Source of the DNA: Neoceratodus forsteri
Taxonomy: Eukaryota; Chordata; Ceratodontiformes; Ceratodontidae
Reading direction: 5' to 3'
Assembly (NCBI GenBank): GCA_016271365.2
Contig: CM057456.1
Span: forward strand, 666,955,501-667,019,500
Length of the DNA stretch: 64,000 bases
Both the position numbers and the translations under genes were made by a program. How positions within the stretch are numbered: position 1 is the stretch's first letter; each line of letters starts with the position of its first letter. Shown here piece by piece: positions 22,861-33,434 of this stretch. The notes beneath the pieces were generated by a model. The model was not told where the DNA came from and ran no database searches. It worked only from the letters and a program-made list of their open reading frames with translations.

Positions 22861-23500
22861 TTGCTGAGAAGCTAGTCACTGTTGACAAGTGGCCCCTTCC
22901 CCCACAAACACACATGATATGAGTGCTCACTGCAGCATGTATGGCAATTGGAGGTGAAAGTGAGAGGATGGCTATGCAGGTTACCATAGAGAGAGTCACT
23001 GCACATTCCCATCCTGCCTGGTAAAGGGAAGGGGTTGGGGTGGGTGCTGCACTGGGTGTGTGTGACACAGTTGGTGGACCCAGGATGGCTATTGTGTATC
23101 AGGGCTTCTGTTGGCCAGCATTTGGGAGTAGGGCAGGGGTACCACTGGAAGCCAAGGATTGTACAGGGGACATGGGCAGGGTGCTCAGATGGGTGGGTTG
23201 TGCCACTGGACACCAGGGCTATGAGGCTACTCAGACAGGCGAGCAGGGTCAGGGAGTGCCATGAGATGCCAGGGACCATACTGCAATCTATGGAACAGGT
23301 GTTTGGGGGTGTGCCTGTGATCACTAGGGTACATCCCACCTTCGTTGGTAAGGGTGTGCAGGTGGTGGCCACTTGTCAACAGTAACTGTCTTCTCAGCAA
23401 CTGGATAGTCATTTTGGAATATGCCAATAGCCACCAGTGATGGGTATTGTCTACAAGACAGGTGTTCAGTGGGTGAGGGGAGTGCCACTACGCACTAGGG
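22860..23500 (-). repeat. Degenerate minisatellite, minus-oriented arm
   Basis: From about 23,040 the complement of the preceding minisatellite appears (GTGCCACTGGACACCAGGGC at 23,199; GTGCCATGAGATGCCAGGG at 23,256; GTGCCACTACGCACTAGGG at 23,483). The two arms face each other across 22,870-23,030, forming a long, low-identity palindrome. Confidence 0.6.
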
Positions 23501-23880
23501 AATCCAACACACTAAAGTTCCAAAACAGCAGCTGCGACCAGTGCAAAGTGCTCAGTGCTCACCAGACGAGCAGCCAGACCATTCTCAGAGCCACAACAAA
23601 CAAACAAAAGTATTGTGGCACTCAGGTTCTTCAATAAGGCTACAATGAGTCCGAAGTATGCAAAATATAACAATAGGTTTACTGAAGACCAAAACACAAC
23701 CATGCTTCTCTAACCACCTAATATTCAGTCGAATTGTGGTGTTGTATTTTCAGATTGAATATAGAAACCTCTGGGTTGGACTCAAGCACAGTGGAAACTG
23801 TTGCCACTCTGGTTTTGCAATTTTTTTTTCAATTTCTTGCCCAATGAATTTCTGTTTTTGCAGTCTTTTTTTGATACCTT
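23500..23880. other. Unassigned sequence
   Basis: AT-rich. No gene or repeat recognised. Confidence 0.4.
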
Positions 23881-24240
23881 TGAGTATGCAAAAAAAAAAT
23901 TGAGATCATGTCATCACACGTTTTTGTTATGTAACATAATATATCACTTACTTTGCTCTATTCCCTGATGTCCAGTAATTGCTCTACACCCTTTAATTGT
24001 ATATTTCCTTGTTCCAAAAGTAATATTGAGCCATGCAGTTTGTGGATGGCACCGCACTCCTCTCTTCTCTTCATTCCGCTGCCTTGTCACATTTTTCACA
24101 CTGTCTTTTTGTTTTGTGTAACATATTACTCTTTTTGTCTATTTCATGGTATCCAGTGGCTCCCCTACACCCTTTAGTTGCATATTTCATTGTCCAAAAA
24201 GTAATATTGAGTCACATAGTTCAGGGACTGGCACAGCCCT
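23880..24240 (+). repeat. ~178-bp tandem duplication
   Basis: CTACACCCTTTAATTGTATATTTC followed by AAAGTAATATTGAG at about 23,984 recurs as CTACACCCTTTAGTTGCATATTTC at about 24,166. The surrounding TTTTTGTT...GTAACATA sequence is duplicated as well. Confidence 0.7.
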
Positions 24241-24358
24241 CCTCTCTCCTCCTCTGCCTACCACCGACTAACAAATGCAAACCACAAAGCATATATCTTT
24301 ATAGTTTGCATTTGTTAGTCTGTGGCCAGCCGAGGAGAAGAGAGGAAGGCTGTGCCAG
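24227..24358. repeat. Foldback (imperfect palindrome, perfect 17-bp core stem)
   Basis: GACTAACAAATGCAAAC (24,266-24,282) is exactly complementary to GTTTGCATTTGTTAGTC (24,304-24,320). The outer arms continue imperfectly (CTGGCACAGCCCTCCTCTC versus GAGAGGAAGGCTGTGCCAG), giving arms of about 55 bases around a 21-base loop. Confidence 0.75.
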
Positions 24359-24359
24359 T

Positions 24360-25010
24360 TGTTGCGGGGTTGACTTGCATGTCGAGGCCTGATGGGGCCA
24401 CACACTGCATCATGAGAAGTGGCTTGGCATGAAAAATGGGGAAAGGAGCAGCTGGCAGGATGAAGGCCTGGTTCTTGTAGGCCATGCACTACTGACTGGT
24501 CCCCTACTGCTGCTAGCCACCCAGAACCTTCACCCTCCATCCCAAGAACTTGCCTTGTACCTTAGATAACCCCCCCAGAGATGCTGCCTCTCCTTGATTT
24601 GCCCAGCTTAGCAGTCCACTGCCCTGTCTGTGCACTGGTGCCTTCAACCTTCTGTAGTGTTGGTCAGTGAGTGTAGCTTCTTTCAACCTTCACCCCTCCC
24701 TGAGAGGAGACTGGTCTGAGGGATGCTGAATCCTGTCAGCCTCCCCCGTGCTAGTCTATGTTAGTGACCAGCGTCTGTCCTCTAACTCAGGTTGTTGTCC
24801 TGGCAGTGGTATCACCCTCCCAACCAACTTAAAAAAAAAACACTTGAAAAAGGCCCTTTTATTTTTTAAACCACCCATCCGACCCAGCTAATCAGAATCA
24901 TTATCACTAATAGTATCCCATTTTCTGCTTTGACTACTGTTCTTATGGAACAGTTACCACACTGTAACAGGACACCAGCTCTGGTGTGGGAGGACACTGA
25001 CCATGTGTGT
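24360..25010. other. Unassigned sequence
   Basis: No gene recognised. Mixed composition with an A-run near 24,830. Confidence 0.5.
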
Positions 25011-25200
25011 CAGATAAGTATTGTTTTATAATTATATTACTTTGTTTGTCCAGTTAGCTACTGAAGAGCTGCAGAGCCTTTGTGACTTTTTTACTATTCT
25101 TATTTTACAGGTACGACAGGATGTTTCCTCAAACCACCCAACCCTTTTCCAGAATCCCCAGGACCCAGGTACGTGCTCTTTATTTTCCATGTTAGGATAT
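25010..25200 (+). other. Exon-like segment 25,111-25,168 inside a repeat-related stretch
   Basis: A pyrimidine-rich tract and ACAG precede a 58-base open segment that ends in CCCAG|GTACGT, a good donor. Read in frame it gives VRQDVSSNHPTLFQNPQDP. The same layout occurs at 9,985-10,140, so a dispersed repeat is as likely as a gene exon. I know no family for the peptide. Confidence 0.2.
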
Positions 25201-25860
25201 AATGGTGCATCTAAAAGTATCATGCCAGCCATTACCTTTCCATCTTTTGCACAGTAAGGGGCTTGGGCATGGCCCAGTTAGCAGGGGGATATTGATGTCA
25301 AGATGATGTCAAGGGGACAGGGGTTCAAACCGAACAGCCAGGATTTACCTATATTCTTCCACTCCCAGTTATGGGTGGGAATCGGTGGGGCACAGTGTTC
25401 CCTACATTTTTGCCTTTAAAGAGTTCAGGGGGAGCTGAGTTAGGTAAAGGTGGGATGAGGAAAGAATGTCAGGGTGAGGACAACGGTGAAAGATTGTTGA
25501 GGGGATGGGGTAGCCATACAGATCTGAAGCCCTACAGCCTGGCAGAGACTGATCCTCGCCATTATACCCAACAGCATAATACATCAAAGTACACAGAGTG
25601 GTAGAGTCTAAGCAGATCTAAGGTGGAAGGAGAGTATCCAGGCATCATGCGCTGTGGGGTGAGATTTTAGCCCTCATGTTACTATCATTGGTTGGAAGAC
25701 ACTGTGCATTATTAACAGCAATGCCATACTCCAGTTGTGCCATAGGTGCTGCAAGAAGAGAAGGCTGTCTGCACTCTCTTTACACAAAGTGCCATACTCC
25801 CAGCTGTTCCAAAAGTGTCACCAGAAGAGCGGCTGCCTACACCCTCCTTTTCCAGAGCCA
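25200..25860. other. Unassigned sequence
   Basis: No gene, RNA or repeat family recognised. Confidence 0.4.
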
Positions 25861-25869
25861 CAGCACATT

Positions 25870-26070
25870 ACCTCCATATACAGTAGTGGCCCCTCTAACC
25901 TGGTGAATGCGAATTGGTATCATAAGCTGGTCCTGGGTCTCCCATATTGTAGTGTGGCTTACCATCAACTAGCACCACTTGGGTCAAAATATGAGACTTA
26001 GCTGTTAATAGAACCCAGGCCCCCAGAATGCTACCCAGTGCTCTATCAACTGAGATATTAGACCCAACAT
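25870..26070 (-). mobile_element. tRNA-derived SINE fragment
   Basis: On the minus strand, 26,066-26,008 reads GGGTCTAATATCTCAGTTGA then TAGAGCACTGGGTAG and CCTGGGTTCTATTAA. The A-box-like TATCTCAGTTG and B-box-like GGGTTCTATTA have the spacing of a tRNA gene, but acceptor pairing is lost. A non-tRNA body follows. The 3' tail was not identified, so the left boundary is approximate. Confidence 0.55.
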
Positions 26071-26141
26071 GAGCTTAACTTTGCGATTTGGGATGTTTTC
26101 TTTCAGATGCAGGTTTCTTAAGATGCCCACTTTCTTGGCAG

Positions 26142-26199
26142 ATGCACACATTAAAGAATGGTGACGACACTTGGAGACAGCAAATCATAAGTAGTTCAG
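26142..26199 (+). other. Isolated exon-like segment
   Basis: TTTCTTGGCAG| precedes a 58-base open segment (frame MHTLKNGDDTWRQQIISSS) that ends in TTCAG|GTAAGC. Both splice-like sites are close to consensus. No neighbouring exon or homologous family could be recognised, so this may be chance. Confidence 0.15.
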
Positions 26200-26329
26200 G
26201 TAAGCATGTGTTTTACCACATACTGTGTATTTCCATTTTTCAATCTACTTCTCCTTTTATTACATATCATGCTGTATCTGACTGTTCCTCATGCACAACC
26301 AAATCATTGTGCTCTCACAAGCAAGCTTA

Positions 26330-27700
26330 CCTTGCACTACTCTTACATAAGGATACCCACATTGTACTGCTCTGTCACAGCATCCTCCCACATTGATATC
26401 ACACAGGTATACTCACTTTACATAAGCATACCCACATTGTACTGCTCTGTCACAGCATCCTCTCACATTGATATCATACAGGTATACTCACTTTACATAA
26501 GCATACCCACATTGTACTGCTCTGTCACAGTATCCTCCCACATTGATATCATACAGGTATACTCACTTTACATAAGCATACTCACATTGTAGTGCTCTGT
26601 CACAGCATCCTCCCACATTGATATCACACAGGTATACTCACTTTACATAAGCATACCCACATTGTACTGCTCTGTCACAAGCATCCTCCTGCATTCATAT
26701 CACACAGGTACACTCACTTTACATAAGCATACCCACATTGTACTGCTCTGTCACAGAATTCTCCCACATTCATATCATACAGGTATACCCACTTTACATA
26801 AGCATACCCACATTGTACTGCTCTGTCACAAGAGTCTTCCCACATTGACATCACACAGGTATAGTCACTTTACATAAGCATACCCACATTGTACTGCTCT
26901 GTCACAGCATCCTCCCACATTGATATCTCACAGGTATACTCACTTTACATAAGCACACCCACATTGTACTGCTCTGTCACAGCATCCTCCCACATTGATA
27001 TCACACAGGTATACTCACTTTACATAAGCATACCCACATTGTACTGCTGTTTCACAGCATCCTCCCAAATTGATATCACACAGGTATACTCACTTTACAT
27101 AAGTATACTCACATTGTACTGCTTTGTCACAAGAATCCTCCCACATTGATATCACACAGGTATACTCACTTTACATAAGCATACCCACGTTGTACTGCGC
27201 TGTCACAGCATCCTCCCACATTGATATCACACAGGTATACTCACTTTACATAAGCATACCCACATTATACTGCTCTGTCACAGCATCCTCCCACATTGAT
27301 ATCACACAGGTACACTCACTTTACATAAGCACACCCACATTGTACTGCTCTGTCACAGCATCCTCCCACATTGATATCACACAGGTATACTCACTTTACA
27401 TAAGCATACCCACATTATACTGCTCTGTCACAGCATCCTCCCACATTGATATCACACAGGTACACTCACTTTACATAAGCATACTTACATTGTACGGCTC
27501 TGTCACAGCATCCTCCCACATTGATATCTCACAGGTATACTCACTTTACATAAGCACACCCACATTGTACTGCTCTGTCACAGCATCCTCCCACATTGAT
27601 ATCACACAGGTATACTCACTTTACATAAGTATAGCCACATTGTACTGCTGTTTCACAGCATCCTCCCACATTGATGTGTCAGAAGTATACTCACTTTACT
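26330..27700 (+). repeat. 75-bp tandem array, about 18 copies
   Basis: GATATCACACAGGTATACTC (or variant), followed by CTTTACATAAGCATACCC and TGTACTGCTCTGTCACAGCA, recurs every 75 bases from 26,395 to about 27,675. A single extra base breaks the phase at 26,680. Because 75 is divisible by three, long frames stay open and read a 25-residue unit (SHIDITQVYSLYISIPTLY then CSVTAS). The longest is 27,124-27,810. There is no start context, splice pattern or other sign that it is translated. Confidence 0.9.
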
Positions 27701-27830
27701 GTTATTCACACACACACCCATGCTGCTCTGTTTTCCACACACCCCTTATGTTGCATTCTGTTACAGAGCTGCTGTGTGTTGAGCCTCTCTCTCACATTTG
27801 TCTTATGTAGTGCTTTCTGTCACACACACA
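27700..27830. repeat. Degenerate edge of an array-like sequence, left of CR1
   Basis: CACACACCCATGCTGCTCTG and similar phrases decay away from the 75-bp array. Comparable sequence resumes at 35,240, beyond the CR1 insertion. Confidence 0.45.
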
Positions 27831-29735
27831 TAGAAACATAGAAATTATTAGTAGATAAAAACCACCAGGCACATCTAGTCTGCCCAAAAGCCCTACATTA
27901 GTTTGTTTCCACTGACCCTACCTAGTCAATGGCTTTTCCCCCTCCTTCCCACCAGCAATGTACCCTTATGCCTGTCCCATGCATGTTGAAGTCCTTGAGT
28001 CTCCTGATATGTCTTCTGGTGCATTACTTGTACAATCTTAGTCACCCTTCTCTGGACCGCCTCCACCCTGTCAATGTCCTTATGAAGGTGCGGCCTCCAG
28101 AACTGCACACAGTACTCTAGGTGAGGCCTCACTAGCATTTTGTACAATGGCATAACCACCTCCCGCCTTCTGCTTGTGATACCTCTACCTATGTATCCCA
28201 GCATGCCACTGGCCCTCCCTGCAGTACTTTGCACTCTGCTTAGACACTTGTCGGTCATCAGAAATGATAACCCCAGGTCCCTCTCTTCCTTTGTAATAGG
28301 CAGCAACTCATCACTCTATCCTGTAGCACTCCCCATGTTTCCCTCTTCCCAGGTGCATTATTTTGCACTTCTTGGAATTAAATCTTAGTTGCCACTCTTC
28401 AGACCATTTTTCAAGCTCCTACAGATCCCTTTTCTTTCTCTCTACTCATCCAGAGTATCCACCCTGTTGCAGATCTTGGTGTCATCTGCAAACAGGCAGA
28501 CCTTTCCCCTCCAGCCCTACCACAATGTCACTAATGAGAACATTAAACAGGACTGTCCCAAGGACTGGTCCCTGAGGTACCCCACTGATCACCTCCCTCT
28601 CTCTGATTGTGTCCCACTTACCACCACCCTCTGCTTCCTGTCTATAAGCCAGTTCTTAACCCAGTTTACCACTGTGTGCCCCATGCCCAGGCTACTCATT
28701 TTGTTGACTGTGGGTCCGTGTCGAAGGCTTTGCTGAAATCTAGATAGGTAACATCCACCGCGTCCCCCCCCCAGATTGATGTCCTTTGTAACCCAATCAA
28801 AAAGCCTATCAGAGTTGTCTGACATGATCTTCTAGCTGTGAATCCATGCTGCCTCGGATCCTGGTCCCCAGATGGACTCCAGGTCTCCACTATCCTTTCT
28901 TTAAGCAGTGCCTCCATGATCTTGCCCACTACTGAGGTGAGGCTGATGGGTCTGTAGTTCCCCACATCCTCCCTCCTGCTGCTTTTGTGTAGAGGGACTA
29001 CATGTGCCCTCTTCCAGTCCTCTGGAACAACACCTGTGTTAAATGACTCAGTGAACAAAGCTGCAAGTGGTGCCGCTAGCTCCCATCTCAATTTCCTTAA
29101 TATCCTGGGATATATGCCATCTAGCCCCATTACCTTGTCCGCTCTTAGTTTTGTGAGCTCCTTCAGGACTCTCTCCACCGTGAATGAACTAGTGTTTACC
29201 TCTCCCTCCCCTTTGTTACTGCTACTTAGTTGTGGTCTGTGACCCTCACCCTCCTCAGTGAATACTGTGCAGAAGTATTTGTTCAGTATTTCTGCCTTTT
29301 CTAGGTCTCCCTCTTTGCACTCTCCTGTCTCCCCTCTGAGCCTTACAATTCCCCCGGCCTTCCTTCTTTCACCGATGTACCTAAAAACAGTCTTGTCCCC
29401 TTACTTTACTGTCTGCGACAATCTTTCTTCAGTCTGAGCCTATACTCTCCTTACAGCCTTTCCTGCTTATCTAAGATTCTTTAGGTACTCCTCCCTGTCT
29501 GGCTCCCTTTGAGTTTCCTTGTATTTCCTGAAACTTGCCCTTTTGGCCCTTACATTGCCTTCTACCTCTCTTGATAATCATAGTGGTTTCCTCCTTTTCC
29601 TGCTTTTGCTTACCACGTAGATACAATGGCTCTTAACCTCCTGTATGGCTCCCTTCAAGTGTTTCCACTGCTTCTCAACGCCCTGTCCTATCTCCGGTCC
29701 CAGCAGGATCCCTTTGACACACCTCTCCATTTTCT
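27830..29735 (-). mobile_element. CR1 LINE, 3' portion (reverse transcriptase and tail)
   Basis: On the minus strand the RT gives ADKVMGLDGIYPRILRKL, GVVPEDWKRAHVVPLHK, NYRPISLTSVVGKIME, LFADDTKICNRVDTL (FADDT at about 28,480-28,505), KEERDLGLSF and LYKMLVRPHLEYCVQFW. These are textbook CR1 motifs. The 3' end AAACATAGAAA at 27,834 corresponds to the short tandem 3' repeat of CR1 (TTTCTATGTTTCTATG on the minus strand). Frame breaks at about 28,310, 28,590-28,700 and 29,180-29,600 make it a pseudogene. It resumes at 34,770 beyond a nested insertion. Confidence 0.9.
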
Positions 29736-30086
29736 CATAATCTTATTTATTTATTTAGATTTTGTTTACCGGGTAAGCCCACTGAGACCAAAGGTCCCTT
29801 TTTCAGGGGTGACCTGGAGTTAATTACTGAAAGGACACTGAGAACAATAATTACATTAATTAAGTTAGTTACATTTGTTACATCACAGTATAATGACATC
29901 ATTTATACAAGGGTAGCAGGAGGGTTCCCATACAGATTCATATTAAAATCAATATGTTAAGATCTCACACATTATATACAATATGTACATAAGTTCAGCC
30001 AGAAATCAGAGTCCACATTAGCATTTCAAGTACAGTTAAAGAGAGAGTTCAAACAGTGAAAGGGCCCAGGGGACTGGTCTAGGGAG

Positions 30087-32030
30087 CTAGCAGTTACAGT
30101 CATGGATACTAAGATTTAGAAGATATAGTTTGAGTCCATTTTTAAACTGAGTGAGAGTGGTTGAGTTTGTCAGACCAGGTGGTAGGGAGTTCCATAGGCA
30201 AGGGGCAGCAAATTTGAAGGAACGTTTGCCATGGGTTGAGCGCGTTCTAGCGGTGATGAGAGGGTGACTTGCTGTTGATCGCAGGGTTCTGGGATGTTTT
30301 CTGGGGGAAAGAAGTCCTCTGAAATGGGGAGGGGGACCTAGGTAAGTGAACTTGAAAGCTAGGCAGGCCACAGGATAGGCTAGCTTATGACGGAGAGAGG
30401 GCCAGTTTAGCTCCTTTAGGGCCTCACAATGATGTTTTCTAGGGGAGGAGTTAGTGGCAAAGTGGGCCACATGGCTATAGAGTACAAAGAGCTTATTATA
30501 TTCTGTCTCACGGAGGAACTGCAGAAGAGGAGCACCATATAGGATGGATGGAAGGAGATTGCAGCATGCAATAGCACGATGTGCAGTAGAGGATAAGGAG
30601 TTCCCCAGTCGGTGAAGGAGGCCAAGCTTTTGATGGGTGGATCTGGTTATTGAGTCGATGTGGAATTGGTAGGTCATTTCTTGGTCTAGGTGGACCGCAA
30701 GGTATTTGAAACTAGGCATGACCTCGACTCTTTTTCCTTGGCTGGTACAGATCTGGAGGAACTGGCTTCTGTCAGAGCCCAGTCGTCTCGATCCAAACAG
30801 TACCGCTTTGGTTTTTGCATCATTAAGTTTAAGGGAGTTTATGGAGAACCAGGCCTCAAGGGTGGAGAGACTATTCTGCAGCTTAGTTGAGATGACACTA
30901 GGTTGTGAGTCACTGCAGTAAATGACAGTGTCATCAGCATACAGAATGAGATTGCTGCAGAGGCTGCTTCCCTCAATATTATTCAGGAAGAGTGAGAAGA
31001 GCAGAAGGCCCAGGACTGAGCCCTGAGATACCCCAGCAGTGACCGATCTAGGACCAGATTGTACACCCTTCCAGCGGACCTTTTGGGAACAGTCCCTCAG
31101 GTAGCTCTTGAACCAGGAGTGAGAGTGGTGATCCAGTCCCAAGGTCTGGAGTTTAGAGAGGAGGAGGTTATGATTGACCAAGTCAAAGGCCCTGGATAGG
31201 TCAATGAAGAGGGTGCCCATTGGGGAACCTTGGTCCATATAGGAGAGGATGTCCATAGTGAGTCGGATAAGCACAGTGTCAGTACCATGGCCCTTTCTTA
31301 AACCATGCTGAATGTCAGCCATGAGAGAGTGCAGCTCAAGGTAGTCTTGGAGTTGGTTGGAAACTAGCCTTTCCTGAATTTTCCCCAAGGGACTGAGAAG
31401 GGAAATTGGTCTATAGTTTCCCATTTTGTCTCGGGGACCACTTTTTTGGAAAGGTATAATGGTCACAACCTTCCACATTTCTGGGACCTTTCCTTCCTGA
31501 AGTGACCTAGTTATAAGTAAGGTGACAGGATAGGCAATAGCCGGGGCGGCAGCCCTCAGGAGGCGAGGTTCAAGTTGGTCATGCTCTAGTGAGGAAGAAG
31601 GGTTAATTTTGCATAGGAAAGATAGCACCTCTGCCTGTTTGACCAGCTTTAGGTGAAATTGGGGCTGAGGGTGGGCCCATTCATCACCAGAGTATGGGTT
31701 AGGCCCATGGGAGACCAGAGGGGGAGACCCACTCAGGGTAGAGTAGGAGGCACAAAATGCCTCAGCAACTATGGCTGGGTCATTTGTCAGAGAGTCTCCC
31801 ACTAAGAGGGAGTCCATTTGACTGGTTGAGGAGCCCTTAATAAGTAGGTTTAGGTGACCCCAGAATTTTTTTGGGTCCTGTAGGTGCCTTGTTTGTAGGT
31901 AATTTAAGTATTGAGACTTGGCTTTTTTCGAAGATTTTTTGCACTGGTTTCTCACCTCTCTGTACTTTTCCCAGTTTGTTGGACTGCCAGAGGATTTGAA
32001 GATACCCCAAGCTCTATCCCGGAGGAGCAT
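30087..32030 (-). CDS. LINE reverse transcriptase, 647 codons, uninterrupted
   Basis: The RT copies LINE RNA into DNA at the nicked target. Visible blocks: VVTIIPFQKSGP then NYRPISLLSPLGK (residues 188-218), QHGLRKGHGTDTVL (about 241-254), LFIDLSRAFDLVNH (about 274-287), VTAGVSQGSVLGLLLF (about 330-345) and LILYADDTVIYCS (361-373; the YADD codons are 30,930-30,941). The C-terminal domain ends with FKFAAPCLWNSLPPG. The catalytic aspartates are present. A usual Pro after VLG is Leu. The annotated Met is internal: reading upstream in this frame gives CHKWLSPCLKYSM, so the original polyprotein began with the endonuclease and was split by one frameshift at about 32,065-32,085. Confidence 0.85.
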   Translation of the reverse strand: MLLRDRAWGIFKSSGSPTNWEKYREVRNQCKKSSKKAKSQYLNYLQTRHLQDPKKFWGHLNLLIKGSSTSQMDSLLVGDSLTNDPAIVAEAFCASYSTLSGSPPLVSHGPNPYSGDEWAHPQPQFHLKLVKQAEVLSFLCKINPSSSLEHDQLEPRLLRAAAPAIAYPVTLLITRSLQEGKVPEMWKVVTIIPFQKSGPRDKMGNYRPISLLSPLGKIQERLVSNQLQDYLELHSLMADIQHGLRKGHGTDTVLIRLTMDILSYMDQGSPMGTLFIDLSRAFDLVNHNLLLSKLQTLGLDHHSHSWFKSYLRDCSQKVRWKGVQSGPRSVTAGVSQGSVLGLLLFSLFLNNIEGSSLCSNLILYADDTVIYCSDSQPSVISTKLQNSLSTLEAWFSINSLKLNDAKTKAVLFGSRRLGSDRSQFLQICTSQGKRVEVMPSFKYLAVHLDQEMTYQFHIDSITRSTHQKLGLLHRLGNSLSSTAHRAIACCNLLPSILYGAPLLQFLRETEYNKLFVLYSHVAHFATNSSPRKHHCEALKELNWPSLRHKLAYPVACLAFKFTYLGPPPHFRGLLSPRKHPRTLRSTASHPLITARTRSTHGKRSFKFAAPCLWNSLPPGLTNSTTLTQFKNGLKLYLLNLSIHDCNC

Positions 32031-32050
32031 GGAGTACTTGAGACAAGGGC

Positions 32051-32945
32051 TCAGCCATTTATGACATTTGCCTGTACCCTGAGCTTTTTTATCGGGGCGT
32101 GAGTGTTAGATACAGACAAGAAGATCTGAGTGAAGTACTCGAGATCCTCATCGAGTGTGGGGATAGAGGTGATAGGGGAGCAGTCGGAGTTCAACAGCTG
32201 GGAACGGTAGTCTGCAGGTACAAACCTACTGTAGTTTCTCGCTTCAATGATCTTTGAGGCAATTTTGGGGGGCTTGTTGGACCATATGCAGAAAGTAGGT
32301 GAGTGATCGCTCAAGGAGTCAGCCATAATCCCTGCAGACAGAATACGGCCCAGGCAGGAGACGAGGATCCAATCAATGAGAGAGTGGTTTCCAGTCTTGG
32401 CATTGTGTCTTGTGGGGAGGTCGATGATCTGGGTAAGAGGTGAGCCAAGTAATGGGTTCTTAATAGAGGAGGAGAGTAGGGATGGCCAGTGAAGATTGAA
32501 ATCCCCAAGTAGCATGGTTTCCCCTGTGGGGTAGTCCTCAAGAAGGCTAGTTATGGCTTCCAAGGAGGAGGCAGCAGATTGAGGGGGAATGTAGACACCT
32601 CCTATGGTAAGGGGTTTGGTGTTACCAAGAAGTACTTTGACGAGCAGCATTTCAGCCAGGGAGTCACTACGAGAGGGGGAGTCTGGCTCTGTGGCTTGGA
32701 GGTCAGTGCTGACATAAATAGCGACCCCACCTCCCCTTTTCCCAGTCCTGTCTTTTCAAAAAGTAAGCTATCCCACTAAGTACACTTCATGGGGGAGGAT
32801 CTGAGGTTTGAGCCAAGTTTCTGTCAAGACTAATATGTCAGGCTTATATAGTGCTACTCAAGCCTTGACTTCATGGAATTTGCACCTTAGGCTGCAAATG
32901 TTCATATGAGCGATTTTGAGCCCTTTGGTATCAGTCCATGCGAGG
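32051..32945 (-). pseudogene. LINE endonuclease with stops, continuous with the RT by one frameshift
   Basis: The open part, 32,051-32,650, carries IGGVYIPPQS, ETMLLGDFNLHW, LIDWILVS and LSDHSPTFC, the standard APE-type order. Extending upstream in the same frame gives RGGGVAIYVSTDL and, further up, IAHMNICSLRCKFHEVKA and DILVLTETWLKP, interrupted by about three in-frame stops between 32,730 and 32,880. The frame ends at 32,051 within HAPIKK...NVING, where a shift leads into the RT frame. Confidence 0.8.
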
Positions 32946-33434
32946 CATTAGGTGGTGTTTAGAATAAGATTAGGGGAGATAGGACCTGGGTTTGATTCTG
33001 TGTCACCCCCAAGGGCTAGGAAGATCCTACCTAGACTGTCAGGAGGTAGCTGAGGAGGGGGAAGAGTCAGTCGTCTATTGCACCTCTTGGGGGGAGATGC
33101 CTCGGCACCACTGTGTCCAGACAGGGGTGGGCTTAAGAAGGCCATATTGGAAGGGGTCCTAGAGTACAGAACAGGAGAGAAAGAGTCCTTAGTAAGAAGG
33201 CACTAGTATGATCTAATGTCTGACAAGGAGGTTCGGTACTGAGTTGAGAAACACGATGGCTGTGCCAGAGGTTACGCAGGGTTAGCAAGTTAAGTAATTA
33301 TCAGCTACTGGGATATATAAAGAACGGGGTAGGATACTCTTTTAGAAGTAAAAATTTCCTAGCACCGCTGGGGAAATATTGCCAAGGATTAGGGAGACAA
33401 ATTGGCCCATCCTGTGAAAGTTTGAGTGGAGAGA

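Larger units (their letters stand above)
29736..33430 (-). mobile_element. L2/Rex1-like LINE nested in the CR1, almost full length
   Basis: The minus strand shows, in order, a leader with LGGDTESNPGP (33,010-32,980 region), an endonuclease, a full reverse transcriptase and a short 3' UTR ending CCCGGTAAACAAAATCTAAATAAATAAATAA (reverse complement of 29,742-29,775). It interrupts the CR1 between its endonuclease (34,803-35,213) and RT (below 29,735). Its own 5' UTR continues at 34,600-34,770, beyond a plus-strand insertion. Only a few lesions separate it from an intact frame, so it is a comparatively young copy. Confidence 0.85.

Noticed and set aside
26008..26066. Functional tRNA gene
   Set aside because: A and B boxes are recognisable but acceptor and anticodon arms do not pair and no terminator T-run follows; a SINE head is the better reading.
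26330..27700. CRISPR-like array
   Set aside because: The 75-bp units are contiguous and similar over their whole length, with no unique spacers, and the DNA is eukaryotic.
26206..27810. 25-residue repeat protein
   Set aside because: Frames stay open only because the unit is 75 bases. One-base indels change the frame several times and no start or splice context is convincing.
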